From: Helopsaltes ochotensis
Taxonomy: Eukaryota > Chordata > Aves > Passeriformes > Locustellidae
Direction: 5' to 3'
Length of the DNA stretch: 64,000 nt
Assembly (NCBI GenBank): GCA_013400155.1
Contig: VXBM01000564.1
Location: 211,867-275,866, forward strand
Of this stretch, positions 24,170-38,268 are shown one piece after another. The stretch's first letter is position 1. Every line of letters starts with the position of its first letter. The translations under genes and the position numbers were made by a program. A model generated the notes under the pieces. That model saw only the letters and a program-made list of their open reading frames with translations, did not search any database and had not been told where the DNA came from.

Positions 24170-27100
24170 AAGAAATGAAGTTTCTTGTTGTTACTACAAA
24201 TTGCAACCGAGAGCATTTGCACGCCTTGCAAGTGAGTAGGGATGAAACATCAAGGAGAGGGCAAAGGAAACAAGAAAAGGGAAAGGTTTGTTTTCATAAT
24301 TAAAAACAGATTTCAAAAGGAAATCTCAGTTTAATTACAGTCAATGAGTGCTCCTCTACCAATTTTAAGGGAGCCATGACTTCACCCCCAGACAATTTTT
24401 ACGTGCGACCAACGACTACATCTCCGTTTTCCTTTGAACAAGGAGAGAAATAGTAAAATGAAAAACCTTGAGTCTGGCAAATCCCGGAACAGCAGCCGAA
24501 TATAAATGAGGAGATAAATGATGAAAAGTGTGTTAAAACGATTCTTCAATGGGTTGGAATAAAAAGTTTGCATTCTCACTCCATGTCCCCCAAGTGGTTT
24601 TTGTAAAACTGGAATTACAAGATCATGGCTGGGTATGGGGGCGTCTCAGGGGTGACTGAACAGCCTCCCTGGATTTGATAAGAAACTCGTGCAGCATGTC
24701 TGTGAGGTGAACACACACCTGTGTGTGCTACACAAACCCACATTTACCAGAAAGAGACAATAATTAAATAAACAGTGTCAAACAAAGCACTTCATTGAAA
24801 ATTCACCATTTTTTAAGTTCTCGCAGTAAGATCTCTAGACAATACTCTTTGGGAAAAAATAAAAGCTGCAACTGCACTGTGTGTTTTTTCTCTTTGGCCT
24901 CTCTGCAGTTAAAGTCAGGACCCCCGGAGCTCTGCATGGGACAGTTTCAGAGATGGGATTTGTGCCAGCCCTTAACGAGACTACCAAGTGTTTCTGCACC
25001 TCCCTGGCCTTTCAGTGAGGCAGGCACGGGCTGTGGGGCCACACTGCCAGGGTCAGTTTGCATCCAACACCCTCCCAGACACACCCAAAAACACCTCCTT
25101 GCTGGCAGAGCTTGCACCGGGTCCGAGCCCAACACACATAAACTGTACTGGTCCCAGCATAGAGGAACTGGAAGGACACTGTGCCTGTACAGTCAAAGGA
25201 ACTGGCCTTTTCTACAATTCATTTATTCCAAGTGTTCAATTCTGTATGGAATGAAAGAGGCGAGTGAATTTTAAAATTAAGAAAAATACGCTCAGGAGAA
25301 GATGCTCTTGGTAGATTTGGTTTCACAAAGAAAATGAGTCTTTTCTTTGTCAGCCTTCTCTCTACAGACTTTCTACTCCTCACGTGTCCAGTCCTCAACA
25401 CAACCCTCCTGCTACAAGTCACAGTGCCTAAAAACCCCAGTTCAACACTAAGGAACGTAAGTCTCTATTCAGAGCTCTAAAAGATTAAAATAAAAGGCTG
25501 TTTTTCACAGAAGTGGCATAAAGAACACTCAGTGATTCCAAGTGTGTGAGTTGTGTATCATTTCTGTGTATGTATCATTTATATGATTAAAACAGTAATG
25601 GCACATATGGCTAGAACTGGCAGGCTTCACTTAATGAAAACACTGAAAAATTAAATGCCTTATTTTCATTATGGTGTTCAGAGGGGGCTGTTGCCTCTTC
25701 TCCTGGCCAAACGCAGTCAGATAATCTGGACTCACACACAAATCGTTTCTTGCAAACACCTGAACCACAGACTAGAGGGGAAATTCATCCCAAACCCTTC
25801 CTACCCATTCTCCAATTCTCTAAATAAAAGATCTTGGGCTCTGAGAAGAGCCTTTTATTTTCTTTAATGGCTATAGCTCAATAAAGCTGACATAATCCAG
25901 AATGCCTTGAAATGAATAAATCTGCTGGATAAAATCCACAGATCTTTCAGTCTGGTCCAATAAGAAAAAAAAAAAAAATGTTTCACTCAAATAAAAAAAT
26001 TGATTATGAACCTGTCTTGAGAATGATTCCTTAGCAGAGTATTCCAGAGCCTGGACAGCACGCCTGTAACAACTGCAGTCCCATCCACACAGATGACTGA
26101 TGATCTGAGAGTCCAATGTGCCTTAATGAACTTTATTTAAACTCATCACAGGCACAGAATTGCTCTGGAGATCTCATGGAACTCCTCTGGCTCCACGTCC
26201 AAATGCCTATCAATAGGTTTTCACCAGGCTGAGGCCCTCAGTGCCTTTTGCTGCTTTGTGCTGCAGACAGGCAGGGATTTGGGGAATGCAGGGGTGCCAG
26301 AGCATCCTTTAAAATGGGTTTAAAATGGTACCGGACCTGCTCAACCTGAGCAGTGGGAGGTATTTCACCCCCAGGAGACTCTGAGGTGTAAATTAACTGG
26401 GTACCAGTCCTTGTTCCACAACACACAGGCTTGACATAGCATCAGCACAGGAGGACTAAAAGCTCCTTCTCTTAAGGGAATTTCTGCCACAAAACCTTCT
26501 GCAGCCTGCTTTTCAGGTTCTCCACTTTCAATTACATGAAGAGACTTCAGACTGGGGCCAGTAAAGCTGCTCCTGATTTACAGTGATGGAAATAGAGGAG
26601 AATTTAGCAGGAGAGTTCACAGAAAGTTAATTGGCTGAACTTACAGGCAGAGAGACTTTGTGCCTTAGACCATTATAGAAAATATAGAATTAAGAACAAA
26701 ATGATCCCCTGAACTTTTGAGCACAATTTAGCCCACAAGACAACAGAAGGGGAGACAACAGCAAGTGTTCAGCTCCAGCACTGGCCGAGTCAATTCCCAG
26801 TGTTCACCTCCAAAGCTAAAGGCAAAACTGACTGCCAGAGGAAAAAGAATAATGCATATTTTATAGATTCTCCCCTGCTGCATTCTCCCTCCATCCTTCC
26901 AACGTTTTGTCCTCATTTACAGCCACCACTGCCAGGTCCTGCAGGTTTCCACGCCTGACAGTGAGCCTGGGGAAGAGAGAAGGGTCTGCAGGGCAGAGGT
27001 GGCTCAAGGAACCAAGCTGACAAGGAGCTCCAGATATCACAGCAGAGCATTACAGTGCAATATTCACAATAAAGCGGCAGCAGAAGGGCAGGAGGACAAT

Positions 27101-28564
27101 TTTAGGCATTAACTTTTCCTGTACCTCTTCCCTCTTTCAGGACAGCCTAAAACCCACTCCTGCACTGCTGCCATTTCCAGTGTTAGGCCCCTGGAAAGTG
27201 GATAAAATCACCCTCTCCAATTCTCACACGGCACATGGAGGGTAAGTGTTTGAAATTCCCACTAAAGGGAAACAGATGTTGGAGTGCAGCAGTGGAACTC
27301 GGAGTTGCATCACAGAGCAGGGAGGATTTTTAAGAATTATTTAAAAGCGTTTGGAAGACACGATATTTTCAGAATTAGGCCAACTTATAATAAGATGAAC
27401 ATTTTTAACATTAATATAGAACAGAGCTGAAGGCTCAGCTCTCATTTCTATTGACTGTAACACATTTCTCCTGAAAAGGGGGTGATGAGAGAAGATGTGT
27501 TTTCTTTCAGTGCCAGACATGCAACATGGGCCTGACACTGAAGAAAGTGTTTCACAGTATTCCCCAGTGGCTGCAGCTATGATCCAGAAACTGATCCTTT
27601 AAGAGCTTTTAGTCATAACACTGGTACTTTCTGAATAAATCAAATCAAAGTGGCCGCAGCATTCGCTAAGACATTGAATAATTTTGCTTAGGACCATATT
27701 TACTAGGGCTGGGAAGAGCCTACTCCACTCTTACTACAATTTCTTTGACTTTTAATAGGACTGGAGTTTAGAGGGAAGGTGTTTTTTTTCTATCTTGGGT
27801 GGGGTTTTTTTTTATTTTTTCTTTTTAAAAAGTGATGCTGTAATTCAAATCCTGGTAACCTTGGAAACAGCCTCTCTCCTCAAATATGTCTGTGTCAATT
27901 AAAGTAATTGGGACACTCCAGCTAATGGTGCTGAGATTTCAATATCCAGGCTAGTGCCGAAGCATTAGTCCTAAAGGACTTTCAGCTGAGACACAGATCC
28001 TCAGGAAAAAAGCATGTCTTGGAAAGGTTCTGCTCTTCCTGTGAGCATTTGTAAGGAGGAGAGCTGGGAAGAAGCTACCCTGAAAGAATTTCTTTGTGTG
28101 TATTCACAATGCCCAGGCTATTCAGTGACAGTGAACTTGGAGTTTATTTGTGTATGTCAACAAAATTTCTAAGCAAAGCAGGAAGACAGCATTATTACCT
28201 TTAAGACTGACTAAAAAAACTCTACAGATTTACAGAATTAACCTTTTTTCCCTACCCTTTGATAACACATGTAGGTAGACATGCACACACACCCCAAAAT
28301 TACATATTCATTATGAGACCACCTCTATCCCCACCAGATTTATGAACAACCAATGCTGACTTTAGTAAAGTGCCTGAAGTTGTCCTGAAAACTGGAATAA
28401 ACCAGGATTCCCACCTTGTAACACTGGTGGCTGGGAAAAAGAAAATCAAGAAACCGTTTGGAATTTCTCACAGCATCCAAAAGCAGCTCATTCCCTCTTC
28501 ATTGAAACCAGGAAGACTTGCTCAAGAAAAGGACTATCCTCTCATGTGTTTTGAAAACCACAGC

Positions 28565-28581
28565 CATCAATCAATCAATCA
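28565..28581. repeat. Short (ATCA)n microsatellite
   Basis: catcaatcaatcaatcag contains four tetranucleotide units. Confidence 0.8.
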
Positions 28582-31500
28582 GTTCCATGACAGGCATCAC
28601 CACCTTTCTGCAGATACACTTCAGTAAAACCCTTTTTTTAAGAACGTACAAATATATCTTGAGGCCCACCCTACCCCATCCACAAAAGAAGGCATTAAAA
28701 GAAATATTTCTTTTACAGAGGATACTCACTGTGAAAATATTGGCATGCAGCACTGGTCATTAAAATTAATTTTTAAAGTCTTCTGGAGATAAATAGCTTT
28801 TCAAGGCATTTTAAAGATATTTATTTTTGTATATTAAATTATTGGATAGCAGAAAGTGATCTTTAGTAAATGTTTTTTGTTGTTATGCAAACGGTAAAGT
28901 GACTAAGCCACATTTAAAATCTTTCCTTTCCATCCCTATCAACAGCAGAGGAACAGAAAGAAGTACACAGCCTTTGGGAAAAATAATCTAAATAATGATG
29001 GTTCGAAATGATCCTGACTGGGTACTTTAGATGTCACACATAATACACGCAAAGGGAATAAAATAAGAAAGTCCAAGCTCCGAGAAGTCTTTTCCCATAT
29101 GAAAGATTTACTGTAATTCTTTTTCTAAAGCATAGATGATCCAGGCCTTCCAGGCTGGAAGACCAAAACTGGCCAGCAAATGGGGTGTCCAGACCTAGGC
29201 TACGGTACTTAACTCATCTCTGATAGTAATAATGGAAAAGAAGGGGAAAAAAAAAAAAAAAGAAGAAAAAAGCAGGCAGAAGAGTGCAGTAGCTGAGTCA
29301 GGACCCACACACACATCACTGCCAGCAAAGGCATAAAAGATCAGAAAAGTCACAGCCCAGAACTGTTGTTTCAGTCCCTCGGAGACGGGGAGTTGTTTAT
29401 GTAAGAAATCTGCAATGCAATATGGAATAACTCCATTGACAAGATGTGAAGTGGGACGGGTCCAAGGCTGCAGCAGAGCAGCTGCCAAACTGGACTTGGA
29501 CAGCTCAGCTCTAGAAGGGCATTTTTCAGTTTAAAGACTACAATAAGCAAAATCCTGAAATGTTACGCCTGTAAAACGCTTTGGAAATACGCTGTAATAG
29601 TCACTAAAAGCAGCAGAGATAGTAATGCAAGTTTCAAGTTGTTACAGTTTGAATATGGAAAAGACATTCTGGTCACTGAAAACCCAGACAGGAAGGGGTT
29701 TTGTAACAATTTACTTTTATGAAGTAAAAACTTGTGGTTTCACTCTTCAGATGGGTCCAATTGTCCTCCCACTGAAGGAAGCTGAGTTTGACATTCACAT
29801 CAGCAGCAGCAGAATTAGGCTATAAAGCTACAACTGCATATAAACAGCTGTCACACAATCACATTGCAGAATAAACATAAACCCAAAATTAATTCAGAGT
29901 AATTATTTATACAGGCTTAAGTGAGATCAGCGTTGTGGATTTTTTCATTTGGTGAAGACAAAGATTATCTTTGTTTTATTACCTCCTTTTACGTGAGTAG
30001 ATGCTGAATACTGTATCTTGCTATAAAACATTTCATATTTTAGCCTAAATATTTATACTGGGTTTCATTCTGAGGCAAAGTAGTTTAAACTTAGCGTTTT
30101 ATTTTCCTGGTTTTGCATTAGAATAGAAGTAGTCAGGTTCTCAGCAGAGGAGATTTTAGTGCTGTGCTAAACCCATCCTGCTGACCATCTCTGAGAAGAG
30201 GCCCAACACAGTGGACTGTGCCAATCAGATCTTCCCAGAAACACCAGCAGAATTAAATTTACAATAAAGGCTATTGAGACCTTTCCAAGAAAAACAAGCT
30301 TGTTTAGTTTTTAGATCGTTCAATGAAGTATCTCACAGAAAACACGAGTTGGAATCCAGCTCTGGTGGGACGCGGAGGAGGCATATGCTCGTGCAGAGCA
30401 AAGCTGCTCAGAGAGCAGCTGGAGATTCCTGGCCTGCAACAACTCTGAGAGCCCATCTGGAGGGGCTCTGGACCCCAAAGCCCCAGGGGTTTCCTTCAGT
30501 CACAGAAGCGGGATGCTTTTGGGATGCTGCGCTGGCACCAGCCGAGCTGCAAGGCTTGCGCAGAGCCAGGGACACATCACGCTGTGACTGAAGGGCTCCT
30601 CATTTCAGTGAGGACTCTGAAGGGAGCCACAGGGATCACTGCAGATTCACCCAGCACCTGCCAGAGCAGGGCTCTGCTCAAGTCAGAGGTGTTCTCCACC
30701 CAAAGCAGAATAAAGGAGATCTTCAGGTCCATCGACACTTGAATTTTGTTGTTCTGTTCCACATCGGGGCGAGAGGAAGACAAAACATCCCTCTGATCCT
30801 GAAAACAAGCTCACAACAGAAACCTTGACGCCCAGCCAGGCCTACACCACAGCACATCTTCTCTCACACTATTTGCAAAGACATCTGCAGCCTCAGCCTT
30901 CGCTGTCTCTAATATTCAGCGTTTTGTTCACTTCAAACTGAGTGCGGGATGATGAAAACTCACGAAGCACGATGGTGCCAAAAGAAAAGTTGCACCACCA
31001 TTAATTGCTACACGAGTACATCAGATCTGTCACGAGCAGTGACATGCCAGGCATAACAAGCATCTCTGAAGTCAAACTCCCCGTTTCTCTCTGCCACAGA
31101 ACAGAGGATGCTGATGACAGATGGGCAGTGTTAAGCGAGTCGACCGGCCAAAATCCTCTAGCTGCATTTCACTGCCAAGACCAGAACCTCAGTTTATAGC
31201 AGAAACCAATAACTTTCAAGGCATCAGACGGGGAAGGGCGGGGGGGGGATCTATAAAAAATTAATGGTATAAATAGTAAGAATTAAAAATGAAATAATGA
31301 TCCATTCTTCTGGCACCTATTCCTAAATTTCGCCTCTGGCTCCAGGACTATTCCCCCTCCGGCTGCATAGTCCCAGAGCCACGTAATTGCAGAGCTGCCA
31401 CTCCACATCACTTAGCACTGCTAGCCACTGAAGTCAGAACTCCTCTCTTCTGACTGTTCTTTGTCCTCCCCACCTGAACTAGGATGTGCTTTTATTCTGC

Positions 31501-34376
31501 CATGCTGAGTGGCACCGGCCTGGAGTGCCTGGACAGAGAGACTCAGTCACGCCTCGTGTCTGTGAGGTCTCCCACCACTTCTGGCAGGAGGCGATCATTT
31601 CTCATTTACTCCACGGTGACAGCACATCTTTTACCAATTATGCAGTTTCCAAACGTGTTTCGGGTGTGTGCAGTCAGAAGGGACCCTGCCAGGCAAAGCC
31701 ACTGTACATGAAGTGGTATTTTAACACTTTGCCCCTGCTCTCTCCCCGGTTCTGCTGGGACAGTTTGTTTCAGGTTCACCCATCTTAACCTGAACTTGCA
31801 GTGTTTCACGTTTAAACTTCCCAGTGATCTCAGTCTGAGCTGAAAGTGCCTAAGTCAAGAAGGTCCTCTTATTTTCAGGTGGCTAATGGTGCATCCAGTC
31901 TTCTGCTGCCTCATATCCCTCCCTCAAGGTCAGCAGGGCTGAAAAGAGTCTAAGGCAGGCTAATTTCAGCCAAAGTCCCTTCAAGAATCTGCAACATTCA
32001 TACTTTCCTGCCTATGAATTGTAACAGCAAGTCACGAAGCATTGCCATTTATGTAAACTTGCATTTTAAGCTTAAATCTATTCTCAAGAAAATGAAAACA
32101 ATGATTTACTTAAGTATGAGAAAGAATGAGATCATTACAAGTACACTACATCAAACATGGCAAGAAACTTTTCAAACCTTTTTTTTATATTGGCAACTTG
32201 TGCAGACTTACTTCACTATTCATTACTATCTGGTCAAAGTGAAAACAATCAATAGCAAATTTCTACCAAAAGAAAAACCTAGCAGCACAATATCATATTG
32301 TGTGCATTAAATCAATAGCCCTCCTCAGTTTTAATGTAGTTGCTGCAATACTTTAAAGAGAATTTTGAAATGAGTGTTTTTTAAACCACAGAATCTCACT
32401 TCCCTCATTTTGAACTGAACAGGCTTTTAATGAGAGTTTCTCCATACAGATGAAATTTTCTGTAAGGGCTTCAAAAGGCTTTGCAATTATTAACATAAAT
32501 AAACCATCCACATTTCTAATAGGTACTTCACAGATGGGTAAGATGAGCAACTCTGAAAGCTGCTTGCCCCAGACACAGAACAAGCCAAGGACAGACCCGC
32601 CGCAGTGGGGTGAAGAGTTCATTTTCTCTAGAAAAGTAAAACGAGCCTGATGCAGAGGTTAAACCTGGCAAAACATCTGCCACACCAAACCCTCAGAGAG
32701 AGGGTGTGAGAAGCCAAATCCAGCACAAGCAGCTCCTGCTGGGCTGGGCAAGAGCAGGGCCGGGGCAAGTGCTCCTGAGGAACACACACGGCTGTGGTTG
32801 TGTTGCAGGGTCCAACATAAAGCCATCCCCTCCATCCCAAGGGCTGGGGATAATCTTTAAGACCTGGAGAGACCTACAGCAAGGCAACAAGGCCTTCCTG
32901 GCTCGGGAAGCAGAGTGGGTGCTTCACAAGGCTCTGCAGGAGTTCTGCACCAGCTGCACTCACGCTCCAGCGCAGGAAAACACAAAAAACGCGTCCCAGG
33001 AGATTGCAACGTCCTCGTCCGAGGGACTGTCACACACAGCCACCCACCCTGAGCCTCACAGCTCACATCCTGCAGCATTGAACACAGAGGGACAGTGAGA
33101 AAAAACACTGCAGGGCATGAATGGCATTGGCAGGAAAGGGACTTGAGGAAAGTGCTGGATGAACCTCTCTGTCCCTCAAGTGGGATGACAACACAGCAGC
33201 ACGGCAGGAACCCCCAGTGGCTCTCCACTCACACAAATTTATTTATTTTCTTTCCCCCAGGACTGTGTACACTCTAAGACACAGACACTGATGTGGTTTC
33301 TGGATGAGTACAACCCCAATCCTTTGTCCTCCAGCTTCAGTGCAGCAAAACCTTGTAAGTCACCAATTAATTTAGCCCACAGACATCAGAGTGTCATTAG
33401 GAAGAGACTGGCACATCTGTCAAGCCAGTGCGTTATGCAGGCAAGAGATCTTCACCATCACTAGTTAAAAATCTCACAGGTCTGCTGTTAGCACTGAGCA
33501 AGGTTAATAATGACCACGCAGAAAACCTTTGAAAAGGTGACAGAAATATGGGACTCCCACCAGAGCGAAAAAATACGGCCTGCTAGAAACTCCTAAGTCA
33601 GGAAATTTGATATTGGACAGGAAGAAGCCCAATAAAATAAATCAGGTGATAGTTACTAAGTACCTGTGTCAGGGTAAAGGGCAAACACAACTCCCAGCAT
33701 TGCATCCAGAGCACTGCACAGACAGAACGAGCTGCAGTGCAGGTGCCAGGTAACACACACTGGCATCAACCACAGGCATATTCTGATCCTAAATCCCAAG
33801 GCACAGTGCTACCCAGAGAGCACATTTTAAATCTATTTTGATATTTATAAGACAGCATAAACATGTGCTGTTGCTACACGCACTTTCATCTTGGTGCACT
33901 GAAAATATTATTCTATTAAAAATAAAAGAAAGAGATGCTGGCATTGGATTTGCATTTTTAGAAAGCTTATGTAAATGAACATTTATGAACAGGCCATGAG
34001 AGCAATAAATCAATTAATAAGGAGAACTTGCACCACAACAATAGTCCTGGTTCAAAACATGCTGGTTAACCAAGACCATGTCAGATCAGGTTTAACCTCA
34101 CTCAGTTCTTCTCCCATGCATTCTCTCCTACTCCAACCTGTGCACCTCCCTTTTCTAAATGTTTAGGTACACATGAAGCACAAATTTGGCAGTCTGGATA
34201 TTCTGGGGTGGTTCAATTGTTTTTCTTCAGACAGTCTTCCTTATTTTGAAGGCTCTTTTCACATCCAAGGAAGTGAAAAGAACCATTTCAGGGATGCAGC
34301 AGCAATTCTGAAGTGCTGAGCTCACAAATTACCTGACCAGGTTTTTACAACAATATGCTTCTAGCACGCCACCTTT

Positions 34377-34445
34377 TTGGTTTTTTGGGGTTCTTTTTTG
34401 GTTTTGTTTGGGTTTGTTTCTGTTTGGGTTTTTTTTTTTTTTTTT
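34377..34445. repeat. T/G-rich low-complexity tract
   Basis: Seventy bases almost wholly of T and G (tttgg / tttgggt units), ending in 18 T. No element body was identified. Confidence 0.85.
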
Positions 34446-37400
34446 AATAAAGACCCTTACATTACACATACTCATCTAAGAACACACAGGAATTTTGAGA
34501 AAAATGAGATGAGGCAGATACCATCCAAACCTCAGTTTGAACTGCTCTGAATGGATTACTGTAACTTTCTGTGATATTTTAATGCGGTATGCTACTCCTC
34601 GTACACTTGTCTAAATTGGCTTTATCCTTCACCTCCAGCAAGCTGCCCACAGTCCATGAGAGGAACGACGGCATTTCAGGTTTTGGTGGACCCATTTGCC
34701 ATCCCATTTCCACGCAGAATGAGACAAAACCAAGAGCATGTTTTCAGCGAAACTGGATTAGTTGCCCAACCCCAAAATCCTGAAGTATTTATTCACAGAT
34801 ACAGTTGTTCATCAGCTCTGAAACTCCTGGCTTTATTATGAGCTTGTCAGGATGAATGATAATGCCAAGTGGCTGGCAGGATAATGAACAACTGCCAGGA
34901 TAAATGGATCCTCACACAAAGCTCTCTGCAATACAAAGATGATGACGAGAGCAACACTCAGAGCTACACCTACAGTTTCTCCCTTTCCATTTCCCCCCAT
35001 GTATTGTGCAATTTTCTTCTGTCTCGAGTTTACTTGGCCGGAACAAAGGTGGAACGTGAAAGAAAACGTGTGGCAAAATTCTCTGGAGATGTGAAGCACA
35101 ACTCTGCTGCAATCAATGTATAATTGCACAGTCATGCCACAGATGAATTTGCTCTCCGTGCAAAGAATTTTGCAAGCATGGTAATGTATTCACTTATTTC
35201 ACAGTTATTAAGTCTGCCCTCTGATGAACATCTCTCTTATCTACTCTGTTAGCACTTTCTCCCTCCTGTTGCTCCCCACACCACATAAAACTAAAGAAAG
35301 GTTATTACAAGTGGAGATTGCGTGTGAAAATAATTCCAAATTCAGTTCCCAGATCTATTCCTACAGTACCACCCTCTTTCACCAGTGCATGAAAGAAGAT
35401 TTTAACCACAAAACACAGGAATCAGGAAAGAGAGGATTTAAGTGAACTCTCGACTTCTTTGACTGTACAAGGACCCAGAAAGGATGCACTGCAGATTCAG
35501 CTTGGAAAACACCACTGACATAAACAGCCCTATTTATAGCAGCACAACAAGCAAATTCACTTAAACAACATTTACACACAATTTCAAGGCTACAGGTTCC
35601 ATAGGATACCAAGATCCAAAACGAGAAAATATCCAGGAAGTTTAACATCTTATTGAGTTGGGTTTTTTTTTTCCCAATCCCAAAAAAAGTCACATTTACA
35701 GCTTCTAGATTATTTTTCTAGATTATTTACAACATAAATGCAGCACACAGATCTAGAGGCCTCAGTAAAGGGTCAGCGGGGAAGGATAAAAGTCACACTG
35801 CAGGTGCATGTCAGATTGGAGCAGGTGGAGGAAGAAGAGATGGATGGACAAGTGAAAATCCAGCCATCAAAATTCCCGTGGAATGGGCTGTTTCTCCCCT
35901 CATGTTCCATTATGTTAATACTAACAGGATTTCCAGTACTCACACATGAAGGAAACGATGTCAGACATGCAGCAGATCAGCACTGCCTCCCCTAACTCCT
36001 GTCAGCCCTCTGAGCTCGCAAACAGTGAGATTACAGAGAGAAAAAACAGATTCAGGTCAGCAACCCTGCACACAAAAGCTGCCCTTGCAGTGTGGATAAC
36101 AGCGAGAAAAGCAATTGCCTGTGAATTCTTGGTGAAGCAAAAGCAATCAGATTTTACAAAAAAAGGAAACTGTGAGAAATAAGTTTTCTTTAATAGGATA
36201 GCACAGTCACCAATTCCCCCACTTCAGTACCACCATGAGAATCTCTCAAACGTCTGAAAAACAGGAGCAGCCACTTTTATTCCGAGTGGTCACAAAATAG
36301 ATTTGGCCTTTTCAACTTTTGGAGTACTTAGATTATTAGAAAGTACCTAAAGAAGCAGAAAACAATTTTGAAATAACTGGATCTAAAGTTTAAGTCACAA
36401 CTTGAGGTTTAGAAAGTAGCAAGGATGGAAAAAAATGAAGAGGGAAAAGGAGTGATAAAGACACTCAAAAATACAAGAAATTATAAGAATCACAGGGCCA
36501 GTGCCTCCAGGGACCACTTCATCCATTGCTGCCTCTTCTTCCAGGAGATGCAACAAAGCAGAAATTAAATATCTGCCTAGACAAATAAAAGCTGCACTTT
36601 AAGCAGTCAGTCAGTGCTTTCATTATTCTTGGGGAAAAAAGGAAGCACCCAAGAAGGGACTTAAGAAAGATCCAATTTTCAGTCAAATCTGAAATTTACC
36701 AAACCTTCATTAGTTTTTTCTGTGACCAACAAAATCTATCTAAAACAGGAGCTATTTTCAGAGGATACCAAATCTCATGGCAGAGAAAACAGAAAAGGGT
36801 TTCCAATACTCCAATTCATTACTCACCCCCAAAATTTAAGACAGCCTGGGAAGTCATTTTAGGAAGCAACTGACCAATGATGCTGGAAAAATCATTTAGA
36901 CCAAGTTCTTGTTCCAGCCTGACTTGAAGAATATTTTAATTTGCCTGTGGAGGTTCTAGCTATTAGTTTTAGTTTTACAAGGCTCAAACTCACTTTAGAA
37001 TTTTCAGTTGTCCATTTATAAAAGCTGAAATATATCAACAATAAAATAACAAAAATATAACTTCAGTAGAGGCATACTTTTCCATTTCAGTTGTGGTAGT
37101 CTATTACTGACATGTCATTGAATAAAATGACAAATAAAGTGACTTTTTAAGGTATCTTTGGCACATGTTTAGCCTTCTCCCATCCCTCTCTGTTCCAGGC
37201 AGGGATAGTGGTTTCCTAAGATTTCCACAGAAATACAAAAAAGTCCAGTAAGTAACATTTCCATCCTAACTCGTTGAGGTTAATCACACAACCAGTGCTT
37301 AGATTAGATAATCTAAGACTTTTATTTGTGAGCAATCTCATCTTTTTGGGTGGAAGCAGAGCAAAACCCTGCATGTCTGACATATCTGAGCAAGAGCCAG

Positions 37401-38121
37401 CGAGACAAAAAAACAAACCTCATCCTGCAACCTCCCTGGGGAAATCTTTATTCATTTTAATACTTGTTCAGTCAGCTGTCTCGGTGAATGACAAGGTTTT
37501 ATCTCTAATGTGAATGGCTTCGAAGGCTACTCGCATTATCCATTCTTCAGCAGCTGCTGCTGAAACCACAGGGTTGCAAACTTATAATTAAATCCAGCTG
37601 CCACTACTGTGAGTTCAGTTCTATCGAAGTGAGCAGCAATGCCTCGTGGTTGCTGGCAAGATTCTGCCTCCCTTTCTAGACAATGTAATTAACTCCTCTG
37701 CCCCTTTTAGATGAAATAAACATCAGCACTGAAAATGCTGTTAAATGACTGTAAAATAGTATTTATGCTGGAGAATTCTGCTGCAGTCATTACACCTGAG
37801 AAAACAAATTTCTAGGTGGATGATGGCTGACAACAAATAGCTGTTTCCTTAAAAGCACTGAGAGGACGTCCAAGCAGACACAAGGCACAGGATGGAAGGA
37901 GTTTGCTGGAGAAGAAGTGACAGGATACACGTTAACACATCTACTCTTAAGCCTTAAAACACAGCCTCTGGCATAAAGCACATACCCAGACCCAGCTGGA
38001 GAGAGCTGCAGACAAGGGCTGGAAAGGAACCAGGACAGGCACCACAGGCTTTCCTTTGATGCTAAAGTAATTTTTAAAGGCCATTGTTCCTGGCTTAAAA
38101 TAGATTTAGAGGTACCAGACC

Positions 38122-38268
38122 AGAGAAGTTGTAGGTTCCCCCTTCCTGGGAGTGTTCAAGGACAGGGCTTGGAGCAACCTGGTCCAGTGGAAAGTATCCC
38201 TGCCCATGGCAGGAAGTCAAAAAAAAAGATGTTCTCCAAGGTCCCTTGCAAACTGATGATAGAATCCA
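38122..38268 (+). mobile_element. CR1 LINE 3' fragment
   Basis: A CR1-like series is visible: gagaagttgtaggttccccc, gagtgttcaaggacagggct, ggagcaacctggtccagtgg, ccctgcccatggcaggaagt, then ttctccaaggtcccttgcaa and a gatagaatcc end. An A-run (38218-38227) is inserted within it. Confidence 0.82.

Noticed and set aside
28995..29012. A ggttcgaaatgatcc sequence resembling a tRNA B box
   Set aside because: No A box at the proper distance and no cloverleaf arms.
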